From: Streptomyces griseoluteus
GTDB lineage: Bacteria > Actinomycetota > Actinomycetes > Streptomycetales > Streptomycetaceae
Length of the DNA stretch: 64,000 nucleotides
Direction of reading: 5' to 3'
Assembly (NCBI GenBank): GCA_000717735.1
Contig: JOBE01000028.1
Span: forward strand, 25,730 to 89,729
Position 1 is the first letter of the stretch. The number at the start of each line of letters is the position of its first letter. The position numbers and the translations under genes are program-made. The notes under the pieces were generated by a model. That model did not search any database, was not told the origin of the DNA, and worked only from the letters and a program-made list of their open reading frames with translations. This document shows positions 9,259-17,936 of this stretch, one piece after another.

Positions 9259-9313
9259 TCAGACTTCTTTGCAGGTTCTGGAGCAGGGCAACCCTTTGGC
9301 CCAAGGAGGGCTT

Positions 9314-9517
9314 ATGGCTACCGGAACCGTCAAGTGGTTCAACGCTGAAAAGGGCTTCGGCTTCATCGCCCAGGACGGCGGCGGCCCGGATGTCTTCGTC
9401 CACTACTCCGCGATCAACGCGAACGGCTTCCGTTCGCTCGAGGAGAACCAGCTCGTGACCTTCGACGTCACGCAGGGCCCGAAGGGCCCGCAGGCGGAGA
9501 ACGTCTCCCCGGCCTAA
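9314..9517 (+). CDS. Cold-shock protein (CspA family)
   Basis: This 67-residue single-domain protein binds single-stranded RNA/DNA and acts as an RNA chaperone. It is a complete cold-shock domain with RNP1 KGFGFIAQ (about 15-22) and RNP2-type VFVHY (about 28-32), starting [18 protein letters not shown]. The ATG at 9314 has a perfect AAGGAGGG ribosome site. A terminator-like hairpin precedes it in the leader and a strong UUCG-capped terminator follows. Streptomyces genomes carry several such genes, so I give no paralogue symbol. Confidence 0.95.
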   Translation: MATGTVKWFNAEKGFGFIAQDGGGPDVFVHYSAINANGFRSLEENQLVTFDVTQGPKGPQAENVSPA

Positions 9518-9559
9518 GGTGCCTGGGTCGGCGGACAAGCACGACTAGAGCAGTACCCA

Positions 9560-9600
9560 AGGAGCCCCGCTCCGTGCCTTCGGGCACGAGCGGGGCTCCT
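9560..9600 (+). terminator. Rho-independent terminator with UUCG tetraloop
   Basis: AGGAGCCCCGCTC (9560-9572) pairs with its complement at 9588-9600. Inside it GTGCC/GGCAC closes a TTCG tetraloop at 9579-9582, with one bulged C. GCCCTTTT follows. It ends the cold-shock transcript. Confidence 0.9.
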
Positions 9601-9608
9601 GCCCTTTT

Positions 9609-9640
9609 GCGGGCGCTTCCTGGCCCTGGCGGGCGCTTCC
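9609..9640 (+). repeat. Short direct repeat
   Basis: GCGGGCGCTTCC occurs at 9609-9620 and again at 9629-9640, 20 bp apart, between the cold-shock terminator and the end of the M23 gene. No function is apparent. Confidence 0.5.
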
Positions 9641-9647
9641 GGGCCTC

Positions 9648-10484
9648 TCAGCAGTTCGGGATGACGGTCCCGTTGTTGTCGCGGGCCTCGTCGTTTCCCC
9701 AGCGGGACAGGTAGTACGCGGAGACGTACGCCCCGTATCCGTTCTTCCCCGCGTAGACCGTGTCCAGGTCGGTCTTCAGCCACCAGTGGTTGTAGTTGCC
9801 GGAGGCGTCGCGGATCTCCTGGCCCCACACCTTGCAGTAGACGTAGTTCGTGCCGGCGTTCAGGACGCCCTGCGGGGAGGTGGTGTTCGCCTGCGCGTAG
9901 CCGGTGGCGTTGGCGAAGGTGTCGACCCAGTACTTTCCGCCTCCCCCGCCCGAGCAGCCGTTGTCGCTGGTCAGGGACTTGGAGCCGTAGGAGCCCGGAT
10001 AGGGCGCGAGGGAGGCTCCGTTGATGACGATCGGCTGGCCGACGCCGTTGTAGAGCTGCTCGTAGTGGATGTGGGCGCCGGAGCTGTTGCCGGTGCTACC
10101 GGTGGTGCCGATCTGCCGGCCCTGGGAGACCGCGGCGCCGTGGGCCACCGAGTAGGCGTTGAGGTGGAAGTAGTACGTCTTCCAGCCGCCGCCGTGCTCG
10201 ATCACGATGTAGTTGCCGGCGCCGGACGGCTGGGAGTAGCGGTAGGCGGTGCCGGACGCCGAGGCGAGGACCGGGGCGCCCGCGGTCGTACCGCCGTCGG
10301 AGCGGACGAAGTCGAGGGCCTGGCGGACCTCCGCCGAGTGGTGGCTGTAGGTCCAGGTCTGGCCGCACGGGTAGGGCGCCTTGAAGAGGGGCGCCGCCTG
10401 GGCGGGGGTGCTGGTGACGAGCGCGGTGAGCAGGCCCGCGACGAGCGCGAGCAGGGTGCCGAGGGGGGTGATCCGGGCACGCAT
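9648..10484 (-). CDS. Secreted M23 family metallopeptidase
   Basis: This 278-residue exported endopeptidase probably cuts peptidoglycan cross-bridges. A signal peptide covers about 1-30 (ends TPAQA). The peptidase domain shows a beta-lytic type HHSAEVRQALDF, with the metal-binding His about nine residues before the Asp rather than the LytM spacing, and the HxH motif in GAHIHYEQ. A Gly-rich hinge (CSGGGGGKYW) leads to a C-terminal domain of about 85 residues rich in Trp/Tyr, perhaps a wall-binding SH3-like fold. The ATG at 10484 has a GGAGG site; the longer upstream frame is not needed. Confidence 0.88.
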   Translation of the reverse strand: MRARITPLGTLLALVAGLLTALVTSTPAQAAPLFKAPYPCGQTWTYSHHSAEVRQALDFVRSDGGTTAGAPVLASASGTAYRYSQPSGAGNYIVIEHGGGWKTYYFHLNAYSVAHGAAVSQGRQIGTTGSTGNSSGAHIHYEQLYNGVGQPIVINGASLAPYPGSYGSKSLTSDNGCSGGGGGKYWVDTFANATGYAQANTTSPQGVLNAGTNYVYCKVWGQEIRDASGNYNHWWLKTDLDTVYAGKNGYGAYVSAYYLSRWGNDEARDNNGTVIPNC

Positions 10485-10615
10485 GCATCCTCCGGGTACC
10501 GAGTCGGGACAAGGGTCGACGCGCGTTGAACGGACCACAGCGTGCCGGAAGATCGCGTGTCGCAGTAGACCGCGAGGACCACACCCCGGCGGGGCCGTTT
10601 ACGTAGTCTGGACAC

Positions 10616-11014
10616 ATGACCGAACGGAAGCCGCCCGGAGTCAGCTTCGAGTCGTTCGTGGACAAGCAGATCCGCGAGGCCGCGGAGCGGGGTGAGTTCA
10701 GCGGCCTGTCGGGCTTCGGCAAGCCGCTGCCCGACGACTCGGCCCCGTACGACGAGCTGTGGTGGATCAAGGGCAAGATGCACCGCGAGGGCGCGTCCGT
10801 GCTGCCGCCCTCGCTGGCTCTGCGCAAGGAGGCCGAGGACGCGGAGGCGGCGGTGGTCGCGGCCGTCTCGGAGAGCCAGGTCCGGCGCCTGCTCGGCGAG
10901 ATCAACACCAAGATCGCCGAAGCCCTCCTCCGCCCGCCGGCCGGGCCGCCGCTGAACCTGCGGCCGTTCGACGTGGAGGCGATGGTGGAGACCTGGCGGA
11001 AGAAGCGGGCGTAG
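10616..11014 (+). CDS. DUF1992 / DnaJC28 conserved-domain protein
   Basis: This 132-residue protein matches the DnaJ-homologue subfamily C member 28 conserved domain, with FVDKQIREAAERGEFSGLSGFGKPL near the start and WWIKGKMHREG in the middle. Its molecular role is unknown; the domain occurs without a J-domain in many bacteria. It looks leaderless: a TAGTCT -10 hexamer at 10604-10609 lies 6 nt before the ATG and no ribosome site is present. It is divergent from the M23 gene and upstream of the DinB gene. Confidence 0.82.
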   Translation: MTERKPPGVSFESFVDKQIREAAERGEFSGLSGFGKPLPDDSAPYDELWWIKGKMHREGASVLPPSLALRKEAEDAEAAVVAAVSESQVRRLLGEINTKIAEALLRPPAGPPLNLRPFDVEAMVETWRKKRA

Positions 11015-11065
11015 CCCCGGAGCACCGCCGGAACCGTCGGCCGAAGCCGCCGAGAAGCCGTCGAA

Positions 11066-11101
<36 letters not shown>

Positions 11102-11111
11102 AGGAGCCCCC

Positions 11112-11618
11112 ATGAACAGCGCCGGTCTGCTCGTCGACTCGTTCGCCCGGGTCCGCGAGGCCGTCCACGAGGCCGTGGACGGCCTCACCGAGGACCAGCT
11201 CGCCGTACGGATCGATCCCGACGCCAACTCGATCGCCTGGCTCGTCTGGCACCTCACCCGCATCCAGGACGATCACCTCGCGGGCGCCTTCGGCAGGGAC
11301 CAGCTGTGGGACACGGACGGCTGGCGGGACCGCTTCGGGCTCCCGTTCCCCGCGGCGGCGACGGGCTACGGCCAGTCGCGCGCCCAGGCCGGGCAGGTCC
11401 GCGCCCCGGCCGAGCTGCTGCTCGGCTACCACGACGCCGTGCACGCCCGTACGGAGGAGCTCGTCGGCGCGGTCACGAACGCGGACCTGGAACGGGTCGT
11501 CGACACCACCTGGGACCCACCGGTCACCCTGGGCGTCCGCCTGGTGTCCGTGATCGCGGACGACCTGCAGCACGCGGGGCAGGCGGCGTACGTACGGGGC
11601 GTGGTGGAACGGCGGTGA
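11112..11618 (+). CDS. DinB superfamily protein (DUF664, mycothiol-transferase-like)
   Basis: This 168-residue four-helix-bundle protein has the metal-binding histidines of the family in WHLTRIQDDH (about 47-56) and DDLQHAGQAAYVRG near the C-terminus. DUF664 proteins of actinobacteria are thiol-transferase-like enzymes that often use mycothiol, so detoxification of an electrophile is likely but unproven. The ATG at 11112 has a GGAAGGAG ribosome site 5-6 nt upstream. A TTG at 11070 would add a Leu-Pro run encoded by the hexamer repeat and is less likely. Confidence 0.85.
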   Translation: MNSAGLLVDSFARVREAVHEAVDGLTEDQLAVRIDPDANSIAWLVWHLTRIQDDHLAGAFGRDQLWDTDGWRDRFGLPFPAAATGYGQSRAQAGQVRAPAELLLGYHDAVHARTEELVGAVTNADLERVVDTTWDPPVTLGVRLVSVIADDLQHAGQAAYVRGVVERR

Positions 11619-11722
11619 CGCCGGACTGCGGCGGCTGATAGCCTCCGGCCGATCTTGACGAGAGGCGATGTCCCGGTCGGGGGGCACCACCGGCCGCCTC
11701 ACCCCCAGGGGGAGGCCCTTCC

Positions 11723-12528
11723 ATGGACCATCGCGTTCGCATACCCGTTTCCCGTCGGCGCCGCCGTCTCGCCGCGGCGGCCCTCGTCGCACTCGCCGCC
11801 ACGGCCGGCACGCCGGGCACGCCCGCCGTCGCCGCGACGACCACGGGCGTCACCGCCGCCGCGGGCACCACCACCGCGACCGCCGCGTACCCGCGCCAGG
11901 CGGATCTCTGGAGCCTGGGCCCCACCGGCTTCCTCACCTGGCCGGCGGAGGGATTCGAACCGGCCCGCGACAAGTCCGGGGTGCTGTGGCTGTACAAGGG
12001 CCGCGGCGACCACACGTTCAGTGCCCGCATCCAGATCGGCGGCGCACGTACCACCGGCTCACCGGCGGCAGCGACCTGACCGGCGACGGCCGCGCCGACC
12101 TCGTGGCCGCCGACAAGGCCGGGGTGCTGTGGCTGTACCGGGGCACCGGCCGGGACACCGCGCCGTTCGCCGCCCGGCTCCGGATCGGCGGCGGCTGGGG
12201 CGTGTACGACCAGCTCACCGCCGTCGGCAACCTCGCCGGAGGCCCTGCCGGGGACCTGGTCGCCCGGGACCGTGCCGGCGTCCTCTGGCTCTACCTCGGC
12301 AAGGGCGACGACACCTTCGAGCCCCGGACCCGCGTCGGCGGCGGCTGGGGCGGTTACGGCAGGCTCGTCGGGATCGGGGACGCCGACCGGGACGGGCGCC
12401 CCGACCTGTACACCGAGGGGTCCCTCTACCGGGCGACGGGCAACTGGGCGGCGCCGCTGCGGCCTCGCGAGGAGACGTCTCCGTACCACTTCTGGACCTC
12501 GCCCGTCACGTACAACCACGTCATCTGA
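11723..12528 (+). pseudogene. FG-GAP repeat protein, frameshifted and internally deleted
   Basis: An ATG at 11723 starts a good signal peptide (MDHRVRIPVSRRRRRLAAAA...). The sequence then jumps from the LGPTGFLT motif seen at the start of the paralogues directly into an FG-GAP repeat (ARDKSGVLWLYKG). About 400 residues of propeller and Ig-like domain are thus missing. Near 12042 the frame breaks: IQIGG is followed by GCACGTACCACC where paralogues have GGCGGCTGG..., a net loss of about 7 nt. The downstream frame continues coding (TYHRLTGGSDLTGDGRADLV) to a stop at 12528. This is a decayed paralogue of the genes at 12653, 15656 and 17937, or less likely a sequencing error. Confidence 0.75.
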
Positions 12529-12652
12529 CGCGACGTCGGGGCGGGCGTGACGCCCGGACGACATCTGACGTACAACCCTCCGGCCTGACCGGGAGTCGAA
12601 CGGAACGGCGCTCGCACCATCGGGCCTCGTTTCGATTCCCGTGGGGGGAACC

Positions 12653-14968
12653 TTGAACTCCGTACGTCGCACGACCCGTCACCGTGTCTTCGCCGCGATC
12701 ACCACCGTCCTCGCCGTCACGCTCGGCGCGGGGGCCCTGGCCGTCCCGGCCGCCGCCACCGCCACCGCCGCACCCGCGGCCGCCGCACCCGCCGTGACGG
12801 CGGAGGCGGCGGCCGCGGGCGAGACGGTCCTGCCGTTCCCGAAGGACGCGAGCCTCCTGGCGGCCGGCAGCACCGGCTTCCTGAGCGGTTCGTGGCAGAA
12901 CGGGAGGGTGTGGACCCGGTACGCGGACGGGTCGACGACCACGTTCGGCACCGGGGTGGTCGACTCCACCGGATCGGACGTGGTCGTCACCGGGGACGGG
13001 CAGTACATGCACGGCTCCAAGGTCGTGAAACTCCACGACATGGCCGCCGGCACGTCCGTCGCGATCGACCTCGCCGCGCTGGGGGCCACCTATGTGAAGG
13101 CCGTGTCCCGGGACTCGGTCCTGGCCAAGGTGACGCGCGCGGACCACACCGAGGAGCTTCGTCTCGTCACCCGCACCGGCGCCGCCGTCAAGCAGAAGAC
13201 GATCACCGGTCTCCCCGCCAGGGCCTGGAGCATCGACGCCACTCCCGCGCGTGACGGCTCCGTCCTCGTCGCCTACTACACGAGGAGCGGAGAGGACGGT
13301 CCGGCCGGAGGCCGCTTCTCCATGGTGGACCTCGCCACCGCCTCCGTGGTCTCCGCCCACGAGACCGCCCCGCCGTACACGTACATGAACAACGAGTTCA
13401 GTGCGTTCTCCGCCACGCACCTGGCCTGGTCGGAGTGGGAGAACAACTCCGTGCAGAGAATCGTCACCGCGGACCGTGCCACCGGCGCGGAGTCCCGGAT
13501 CGACCTCGGCTACGGAGAGGCGCTCACGGCCGGTCTGTTGGGCTCGTGGGTGATGTACGCGACCCCGACGCACCTCGAAGGAAACGGGCTCGGCAGCAGC
13601 CCGAGCAACGTCCCGTTCATGGCGAAGTCCCTGACCTCGGACGAGTCGGTCAAGCTGCTCGACTACACCCAGCGGGTCCAGCCCGGCCCCGACGGCACGC
13701 TGCTCGCGCGCGGCGGCAGCGTCGAGAAGGGCGAGGGCGTGTACCGGATCTCGCTCGGCGCCGACGGCAAGCCGATCGCCGAACTGGTCGCCTCCACCGG
13801 TGAACCGACCCAGCTCGTCCACCTCGGCTCGCTGACCCCGCAGACGCTCGACCTGGACGACCCCGGCTCCCACCTGAAGTGGAAGCTGTCCCGGATCAAC
13901 GCCGACATCGACCTCACCGTCACGAACCTCCGCTCCGGCAAGTCCTTCTCGAAGAAGGCGTCGCTCTACACCGAGTCCGCCGGCAGCCCGTACCTCTGCG
14001 GGGACAACACCGTCTGCATCTCCTGGGAGGAGATCGCCGCCGAATCCGAGATGGGCAAGGACGCCCACGTCGGCGCTTACGAATGGAAGTTCAAGGCCAC
14101 CCCGCAGAACGGCGTCGGCCCGGCCGTCGAGGTCTCCGGAAGCTTCACGGCCGTCAAGACGTCCGCCCCGCACGACATCAAGGACAACGGCACCCCGGAC
14201 CTGCTGGCACGGGACGCCCAGGGCGTGCTGTGGTGGACGGACACCGCGTACGACGCCGGCAGGAAGAGCCTCGTCGCCCGCGACGTGCGCGGCCGGGTCG
14301 GCGGCGGCTGGCGGGTCTACGACCGGATCGAGGCCGTCGGCGACATCGTCAGCCGTGGCTCCGCCGACTTCGTCGCCCGGGACCGGGACGGCGTGCTCTG
14401 GCTGTACACCGGGGCGGGCTTCGGATACGACAGGATCCTCGCGCCCCGTACGCGGATCGGCGGCGGCTGGAACACGTACACCCGGTTCACCGGCGGCAGC
14501 GACCTCACAGGCGACGGCCGCCCCGACCTCGTCGCCACCGACAAGGCCGGTGCCCTGTGGCTCTACAAAAGCACCGGCAGCCCCACCGCTCCCTTCGCCG
14601 CACGGAAGAAGACCGGCCACGGCTGGGGGATCTACAACCAGATCACCGCCACCGGCGACATCGGCGGCGGCCCCGCCGGAGACCTCGTCGCCCGCGACAA
14701 GGCCGGGAAGCTGTGGCTGTACCTCGGCAAGGGCGACGGCACCTTCGCCGCGCGGACGCCGATCGGCGCCGGCTGGGGCCCGTACACCGACATCGTCGGC
14801 ATCGGCGACGGCAACAAGGACGGCAAGCCCGACCTGTACGCCCGCGGCGCGGGGAACACCTCGTACTTCTACGCCGGTACGGGCAGCTGGAAGTACCCCT
14901 TCGCGGCGCGTACGGCCAGCCCGGTGCTCGGCGACGACGAGAGCACCGCCTACAACCAGGTCTTCTGA
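12653..14968 (+). CDS. Secreted FG-GAP/VCBS repeat propeller protein, paralogue 1
   Basis: This exported protein of about 771 residues has a signal peptide at 1-45. An N-terminal region to about 400 has propeller-like repeats and the family mark WTRYADGSTTT. An Ig-like (FlgD-Ig-like) domain follows at about 410-515, ending YEWKFKATPQNGVG. Four to five FG-GAP repeats fill the C-terminus, such as DLTGDGRPDLVATDKAGALWLY with Asp-rich calcium-loop motifs. The likely start is TTG at 12653 behind GGGGGGAA; the in-frame GTG at 12641 is the alternative. Function is unknown. Adhesion or glycan binding outside the cell is plausible, since tachylectin-like propellers bind sugars. It is first of three full-length tandem paralogues. 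Confidence 0.85.
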   Translation: MNSVRRTTRHRVFAAITTVLAVTLGAGALAVPAAATATAAPAAAAPAVTAEAAAAGETVLPFPKDASLLAAGSTGFLSGSWQNGRVWTRYADGSTTTFGTGVVDSTGSDVVVTGDGQYMHGSKVVKLHDMAAGTSVAIDLAALGATYVKAVSRDSVLAKVTRADHTEELRLVTRTGAAVKQKTITGLPARAWSIDATPARDGSVLVAYYTRSGEDGPAGGRFSMVDLATASVVSAHETAPPYTYMNNEFSAFSATHLAWSEWENNSVQRIVTADRATGAESRIDLGYGEALTAGLLGSWVMYATPTHLEGNGLGSSPSNVPFMAKSLTSDESVKLLDYTQRVQPGPDGTLLARGGSVEKGEGVYRISLGADGKPIAELVASTGEPTQLVHLGSLTPQTLDLDDPGSHLKWKLSRINADIDLTVTNLRSGKSFSKKASLYTESAGSPYLCGDNTVCISWEEIAAESEMGKDAHVGAYEWKFKATPQNGVGPAVEVSGSFTAVKTSAPHDIKDNGTPDLLARDAQGVLWWTDTAYDAGRKSLVARDVRGRVGGGWRVYDRIEAVGDIVSRGSADFVARDRDGVLWLYTGAGFGYDRILAPRTRIGGGWNTYTRFTGGSDLTGDGRPDLVATDKAGALWLYKSTGSPTAPFAARKKTGHGWGIYNQITATGDIGGGPAGDLVARDKAGKLWLYLGKGDGTFAARTPIGAGWGPYTDIVGIGDGNKDGKPDLYARGAGNTSYFYAGTGSWKYPFAARTASPVLGDDESTAYNQVF

Positions 14969-15031
14969 CCGGCCCCACGGACCAGTCCCCCAAACCTCCC
15001 CCGCAGGTCCACGGCGCCTGAGCACACCCGG

Positions 15032-15157
15032 GTGTGCGCCGTGAGCTCTGCCGGTTCCCGCCTGTACTCCGGAACGGGCAGCGCCACGGCCCCGTTCGCC
15101 CCGGCCGTCCACACGTCCGTGAACTCGGACGCCTCCGCCCCCTCCGGAAGGGAACAC
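15032..15157 (+). pseudogene. Fragment of an FG-GAP protein C-terminus
   Basis: From 15032 the frame reads SSAGSRLYSGTGSATAPFAP, matching the last FG-GAP blade of the neighbouring paralogues (LYSGTG...PFGAR). Nothing upstream in this frame looks like the rest of such a gene. The frame runs on into the small gene at 15158, but that gene has its own ribosome site and signal peptide. I read this as the leftover 3' end of a lost copy. Confidence 0.5.
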
Positions 15158-15535
15158 ATGAACCAGACCCAGACCCAGACACGTACGTCCGGCCGCCGTC
15201 TGGCCGCCGCGCTCCTCACCCTCTCCACGGTCAACACGGCGGGCCTCACGGCGGGCGACCTCCTCACCCGGGACACCTCCGGCGTGCTGTGGCTCCACCT
15301 CGGCAAGGGCGACGGCACGTTCGCGCCCCGCGTCAGGGTCGGCGGCGGCTGGGGCGTGTTCTCGCAGCTCGTCGGCGCGGGAGACCTGAACAACGACGGC
15401 CGCGCCGACCTCATCGGCTACGGCTCGGGCGGCACGTGGGCGTACCTCGGTACGGGGAACACGACCGCGCCGTTCACCCGGGTCGCGACCGACCTGTGCG
15501 CGGGCGAGGGGACGAAGTTCAACTCCGTCTCGTGA
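15158..15535 (+). CDS. Short secreted FG-GAP repeat protein
   Basis: This 125-residue protein starts at ATG 15158 behind GGAAGGGA. It has a basic, hydrophobic signal segment (about 9-35) leading straight into one and a half FG-GAP blades (LLTRDTSGVLWLHLGKGDG, AGDLNNDGRADLIGYG). Compared with its paralogues of about 750 residues it lacks the propeller and Ig-like parts, as does the broken copy at 11723. Codon use is normal, so it may still be expressed, or it may be a recent deletion product. Function is unknown. Confidence 0.6.
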   Translation: MNQTQTQTRTSGRRLAAALLTLSTVNTAGLTAGDLLTRDTSGVLWLHLGKGDGTFAPRVRVGGGWGVFSQLVGAGDLNNDGRADLIGYGSGGTWAYLGTGNTTAPFTRVATDLCAGEGTKFNSVS

Positions 15536-15601
15536 AGCGAAGGTTGAGCCGCCGATTTACTTCACGTCGACGTACAACCTTTCGAACTCCTCGTGAGTCC
15601 A

Positions 15602-15633
15602 TGCGGGCGTGGCGATCTCTCGCCACGCCCGCA
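15602..15633. terminator. Strong hairpin before FG-GAP paralogue 2
   Basis: TGCGGGCGTGGCGA (15602-15615) pairs perfectly with TCGCCACGCCCGCA (15620-15633) around a TCTC loop. The 14-bp stem probably terminates the short FG-GAP gene. It lies only 22 bp before the TTG of the next gene, so it may also affect that gene's leader. Confidence 0.75.
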
Positions 15634-15655
15634 CCTCTTGAGAGAGAGCCCTGCT

Positions 15656-17890
15656 TTGGCCCACGCACGTATGCCCCGCCGACGACTCGCCCTCGCCGTC
15701 ACCGCCGCCCTGGCCGTCACGGTGGGCACCCTGACGGCCGTCCCGGCCGTGGCGGTGACCGGGGCCGTCACGGCCGCGGAGCAGACGCAGCGGGAGGCGA
15801 TAGCCCTCCCGCCCGGCTCCGTGCTCATCGGCAACGGCCCGTCCGGGTTCCTGACCCGCCGGACCGAGGGCACCCAGTACGTCTACTCCTGGACGCGGTA
15901 CGCGGACGGCGTCACGACCACGCTGCCGGCCACCGCGCCCACCGGCAGGTACGCGGGGACCCTCGGGAGCGACCACGTCGTGAAGTCGGAAGGCGCGGTC
16001 CACACGCTGTACGACATGGCCACCGGCGCCGACCCGGTCGTGATCGACACCAGTTCGCTCGGCACGTCCGCCCAGTTCGTCAGGCTGGCCGGCACCACCC
16101 TCGTCATGCGCGTCACCCGACCCGACGGCCGCGCCGACGTCCATCTCGTCACCAAGCCGGCGGACGTCCTGGTGGACCGCGTGGTGACCGGGCTCCCCGC
16201 CGACGCCTCGGTCCGCCGCTACGAGATGAGCACGCCCGACACCCTCGCCCTCCTGTACACCGGCACCGTGGACGGGGTGACGGGATCCCGCGTGGCCCTC
16301 GTGAACGTCGCCACCGCGGCGATCGTCGAGGACCGCGCCGCCACAGGCGCCGGTCTGAGCGGCGACGTGAGTGTCTCCGCCACGCACTTGGCGTGGGCCG
16401 AGAAGTCCTCGTCCGACAGCTCCGCGACCCTCGCCGTGGCCCGCCGCGGCCAACCCGCGGTCGAGCGGATCCCCCTCGGAACCGGCGCGATGCTGACCGA
16501 GCTGATGGGCGACTGGGTCACGTACGGCGTGCCCGGTGGGACCACGGCCTACGCGCCCAACCCCCTCCACGCGCTGACGGCCCGCTCACTGACGACCGGA
16601 CAGACGGTCAAGCTCCTCGACACCGTCGATCTCATCCGCCCCGAGGCCGATGGCGGCCTCCTCGTCCAGGGCGGCTCCATCGAACACGGCCAGGGCCTCT
16701 ACCGCATCGCCCCCGGCGCTGACGGCACCCCCGCCGCCACCCTCGTGGCGAGCAGCGGCCTGCCCATCGTGCTCCAGCTGACGGGCGAGACGGTCCCCGC
16801 GACCTTCGACTTCCGTACGAGCAGCGGCAACGCCTACCTGACGTGGCAGTTCGCCGCGCAGACCGGCGCGAAGGTGACCGTCGAGGCGACACACACCGCC
16901 ACCGGCAAGCGGTGGACCCAGTCCTCCATGGTGGACAGGTCGGGGCGCGGCCTCGCCTACTGGTCGGGCCAGTTCAGCGATCTCACCGCCGCGTACAACG
17001 GCGCGTACACCTGGAAGATGACGGCGACGCCCACCAACGGCATCGGCGCCCCGGTGGAGAGGACCGGCACGCTCACGGTCGACAGCGGACAGGCCCCGCA
17101 CGGCTTCTCGGACACCGGCTCCCCCGACCTGATCGTCCGCGAGGGCGGCTTCCTGTCCGTCTACGACGGCCGCCAGGCCCTCCAGCACGGCGCCCAGACC
17201 GAGCTGAAGGAGACGAACATCGGGGCGGGCTGGGACGCGTACGACCAGATCGTCACGCCCGGGAACGTCGCCGGCGCCCGGTTCGCCGACCTCGTCGCCC
17301 GCGACAAGACCGGTGCGCTGTGGCTCCACACGGGCACCGGCAAGACGGCCTTCTCCCAGCGGACGAAGATCGGCGGAGGCTGGCAGATCTACAACAAGAT
17401 CACCGCCGGCGGCGACCTCGACGGCGACGCCCGCCCCGACCTCGTCGCCACCGACACGGCCGGCGACCTGTGGCTCTACAAGGGCACCGGCTCCGCCACC
17501 GCGCCCTTCGCGCCGCGCGTCAAGATCGGCTACGGCTGGGGCATCTACAACAAGATCGTCGCCACGGGCGACATCGGCGGCGGCACGGCCGGCGACCTCG
17601 TCGCCCGTGACACCGCGGGCGACCTCTGGCTCTACCTCGGCAACGGCGACGGCACCTTCGCCGCCCGCACCCGGATCGGCGGCGGCTGGAACACCTACGA
17701 CGAGATCATCGCCATCGGCGACGCCGACCGCGACGGCCGCCCGGACCTCCTCGCGAACGGCCCGGACGGCAGGAACGACGAACTCGCCCTGTACTCGGGC
17801 ACGGGCGACTGGAAGGTGCCTTTCGGCGCCCGGACCTGGCTCCACGCCCCGGCGGAGATCAGCTCGGCGTACAACGCCACCCTGTTCTGA
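15656..17890 (+). CDS. Secreted FG-GAP/VCBS repeat propeller protein, paralogue 2
   Basis: This protein of about 744 residues has the same layout as the gene at 12653. There is a signal peptide, then a propeller-like region with WTRYADGVTTT and repeated VTSRSL/LTTGQTVKLLD elements. An Ig-like segment ends YTWKMTATPTNGIGAPV, and FG-GAP blades follow (DLDGDARPDLVATDTAGDLWLY). The start is TTG at 15656 (LAHARMPRRRL) after GAGAGAG, or ATG at 15671 five codons in. It is flanked by the closest paralogue only 46 bp downstream on the same strand, so the two are likely co-expressed. The near-identical blades make recombination between copies likely. Substrate is unknown. Confidence 0.85.
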   Translation: MAHARMPRRRLALAVTAALAVTVGTLTAVPAVAVTGAVTAAEQTQREAIALPPGSVLIGNGPSGFLTRRTEGTQYVYSWTRYADGVTTTLPATAPTGRYAGTLGSDHVVKSEGAVHTLYDMATGADPVVIDTSSLGTSAQFVRLAGTTLVMRVTRPDGRADVHLVTKPADVLVDRVVTGLPADASVRRYEMSTPDTLALLYTGTVDGVTGSRVALVNVATAAIVEDRAATGAGLSGDVSVSATHLAWAEKSSSDSSATLAVARRGQPAVERIPLGTGAMLTELMGDWVTYGVPGGTTAYAPNPLHALTARSLTTGQTVKLLDTVDLIRPEADGGLLVQGGSIEHGQGLYRIAPGADGTPAATLVASSGLPIVLQLTGETVPATFDFRTSSGNAYLTWQFAAQTGAKVTVEATHTATGKRWTQSSMVDRSGRGLAYWSGQFSDLTAAYNGAYTWKMTATPTNGIGAPVERTGTLTVDSGQAPHGFSDTGSPDLIVREGGFLSVYDGRQALQHGAQTELKETNIGAGWDAYDQIVTPGNVAGARFADLVARDKTGALWLHTGTGKTAFSQRTKIGGGWQIYNKITAGGDLDGDARPDLVATDTAGDLWLYKGTGSATAPFAPRVKIGYGWGIYNKIVATGDIGGGTAGDLVARDTAGDLWLYLGNGDGTFAARTRIGGGWNTYDEIIAIGDADRDGRPDLLANGPDGRNDELALYSGTGDWKVPFGARTWLHAPAEISSAYNATLF

Positions 17891-17936
17891 TCCCTGCCCT
17901 TCCCCAACGATGACCCTCCCGAGAAAGAGCGCGACC

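Noticed and set aside
12542..12556. Perfect CGGGCGT-G-ACGCCCG palindrome after the broken FG-GAP gene
   Set aside because: It can form only a 6-bp hairpin and has no T-run. It may be a weak terminator, but the evidence is too thin to list.
12521..15298. Long minus-strand frame over the FG-GAP genes
   Set aside because: It is the high-GC antisense shadow of the plus-strand repeats, with Gly/Ala/Arg/Val-rich nonsense sequence.
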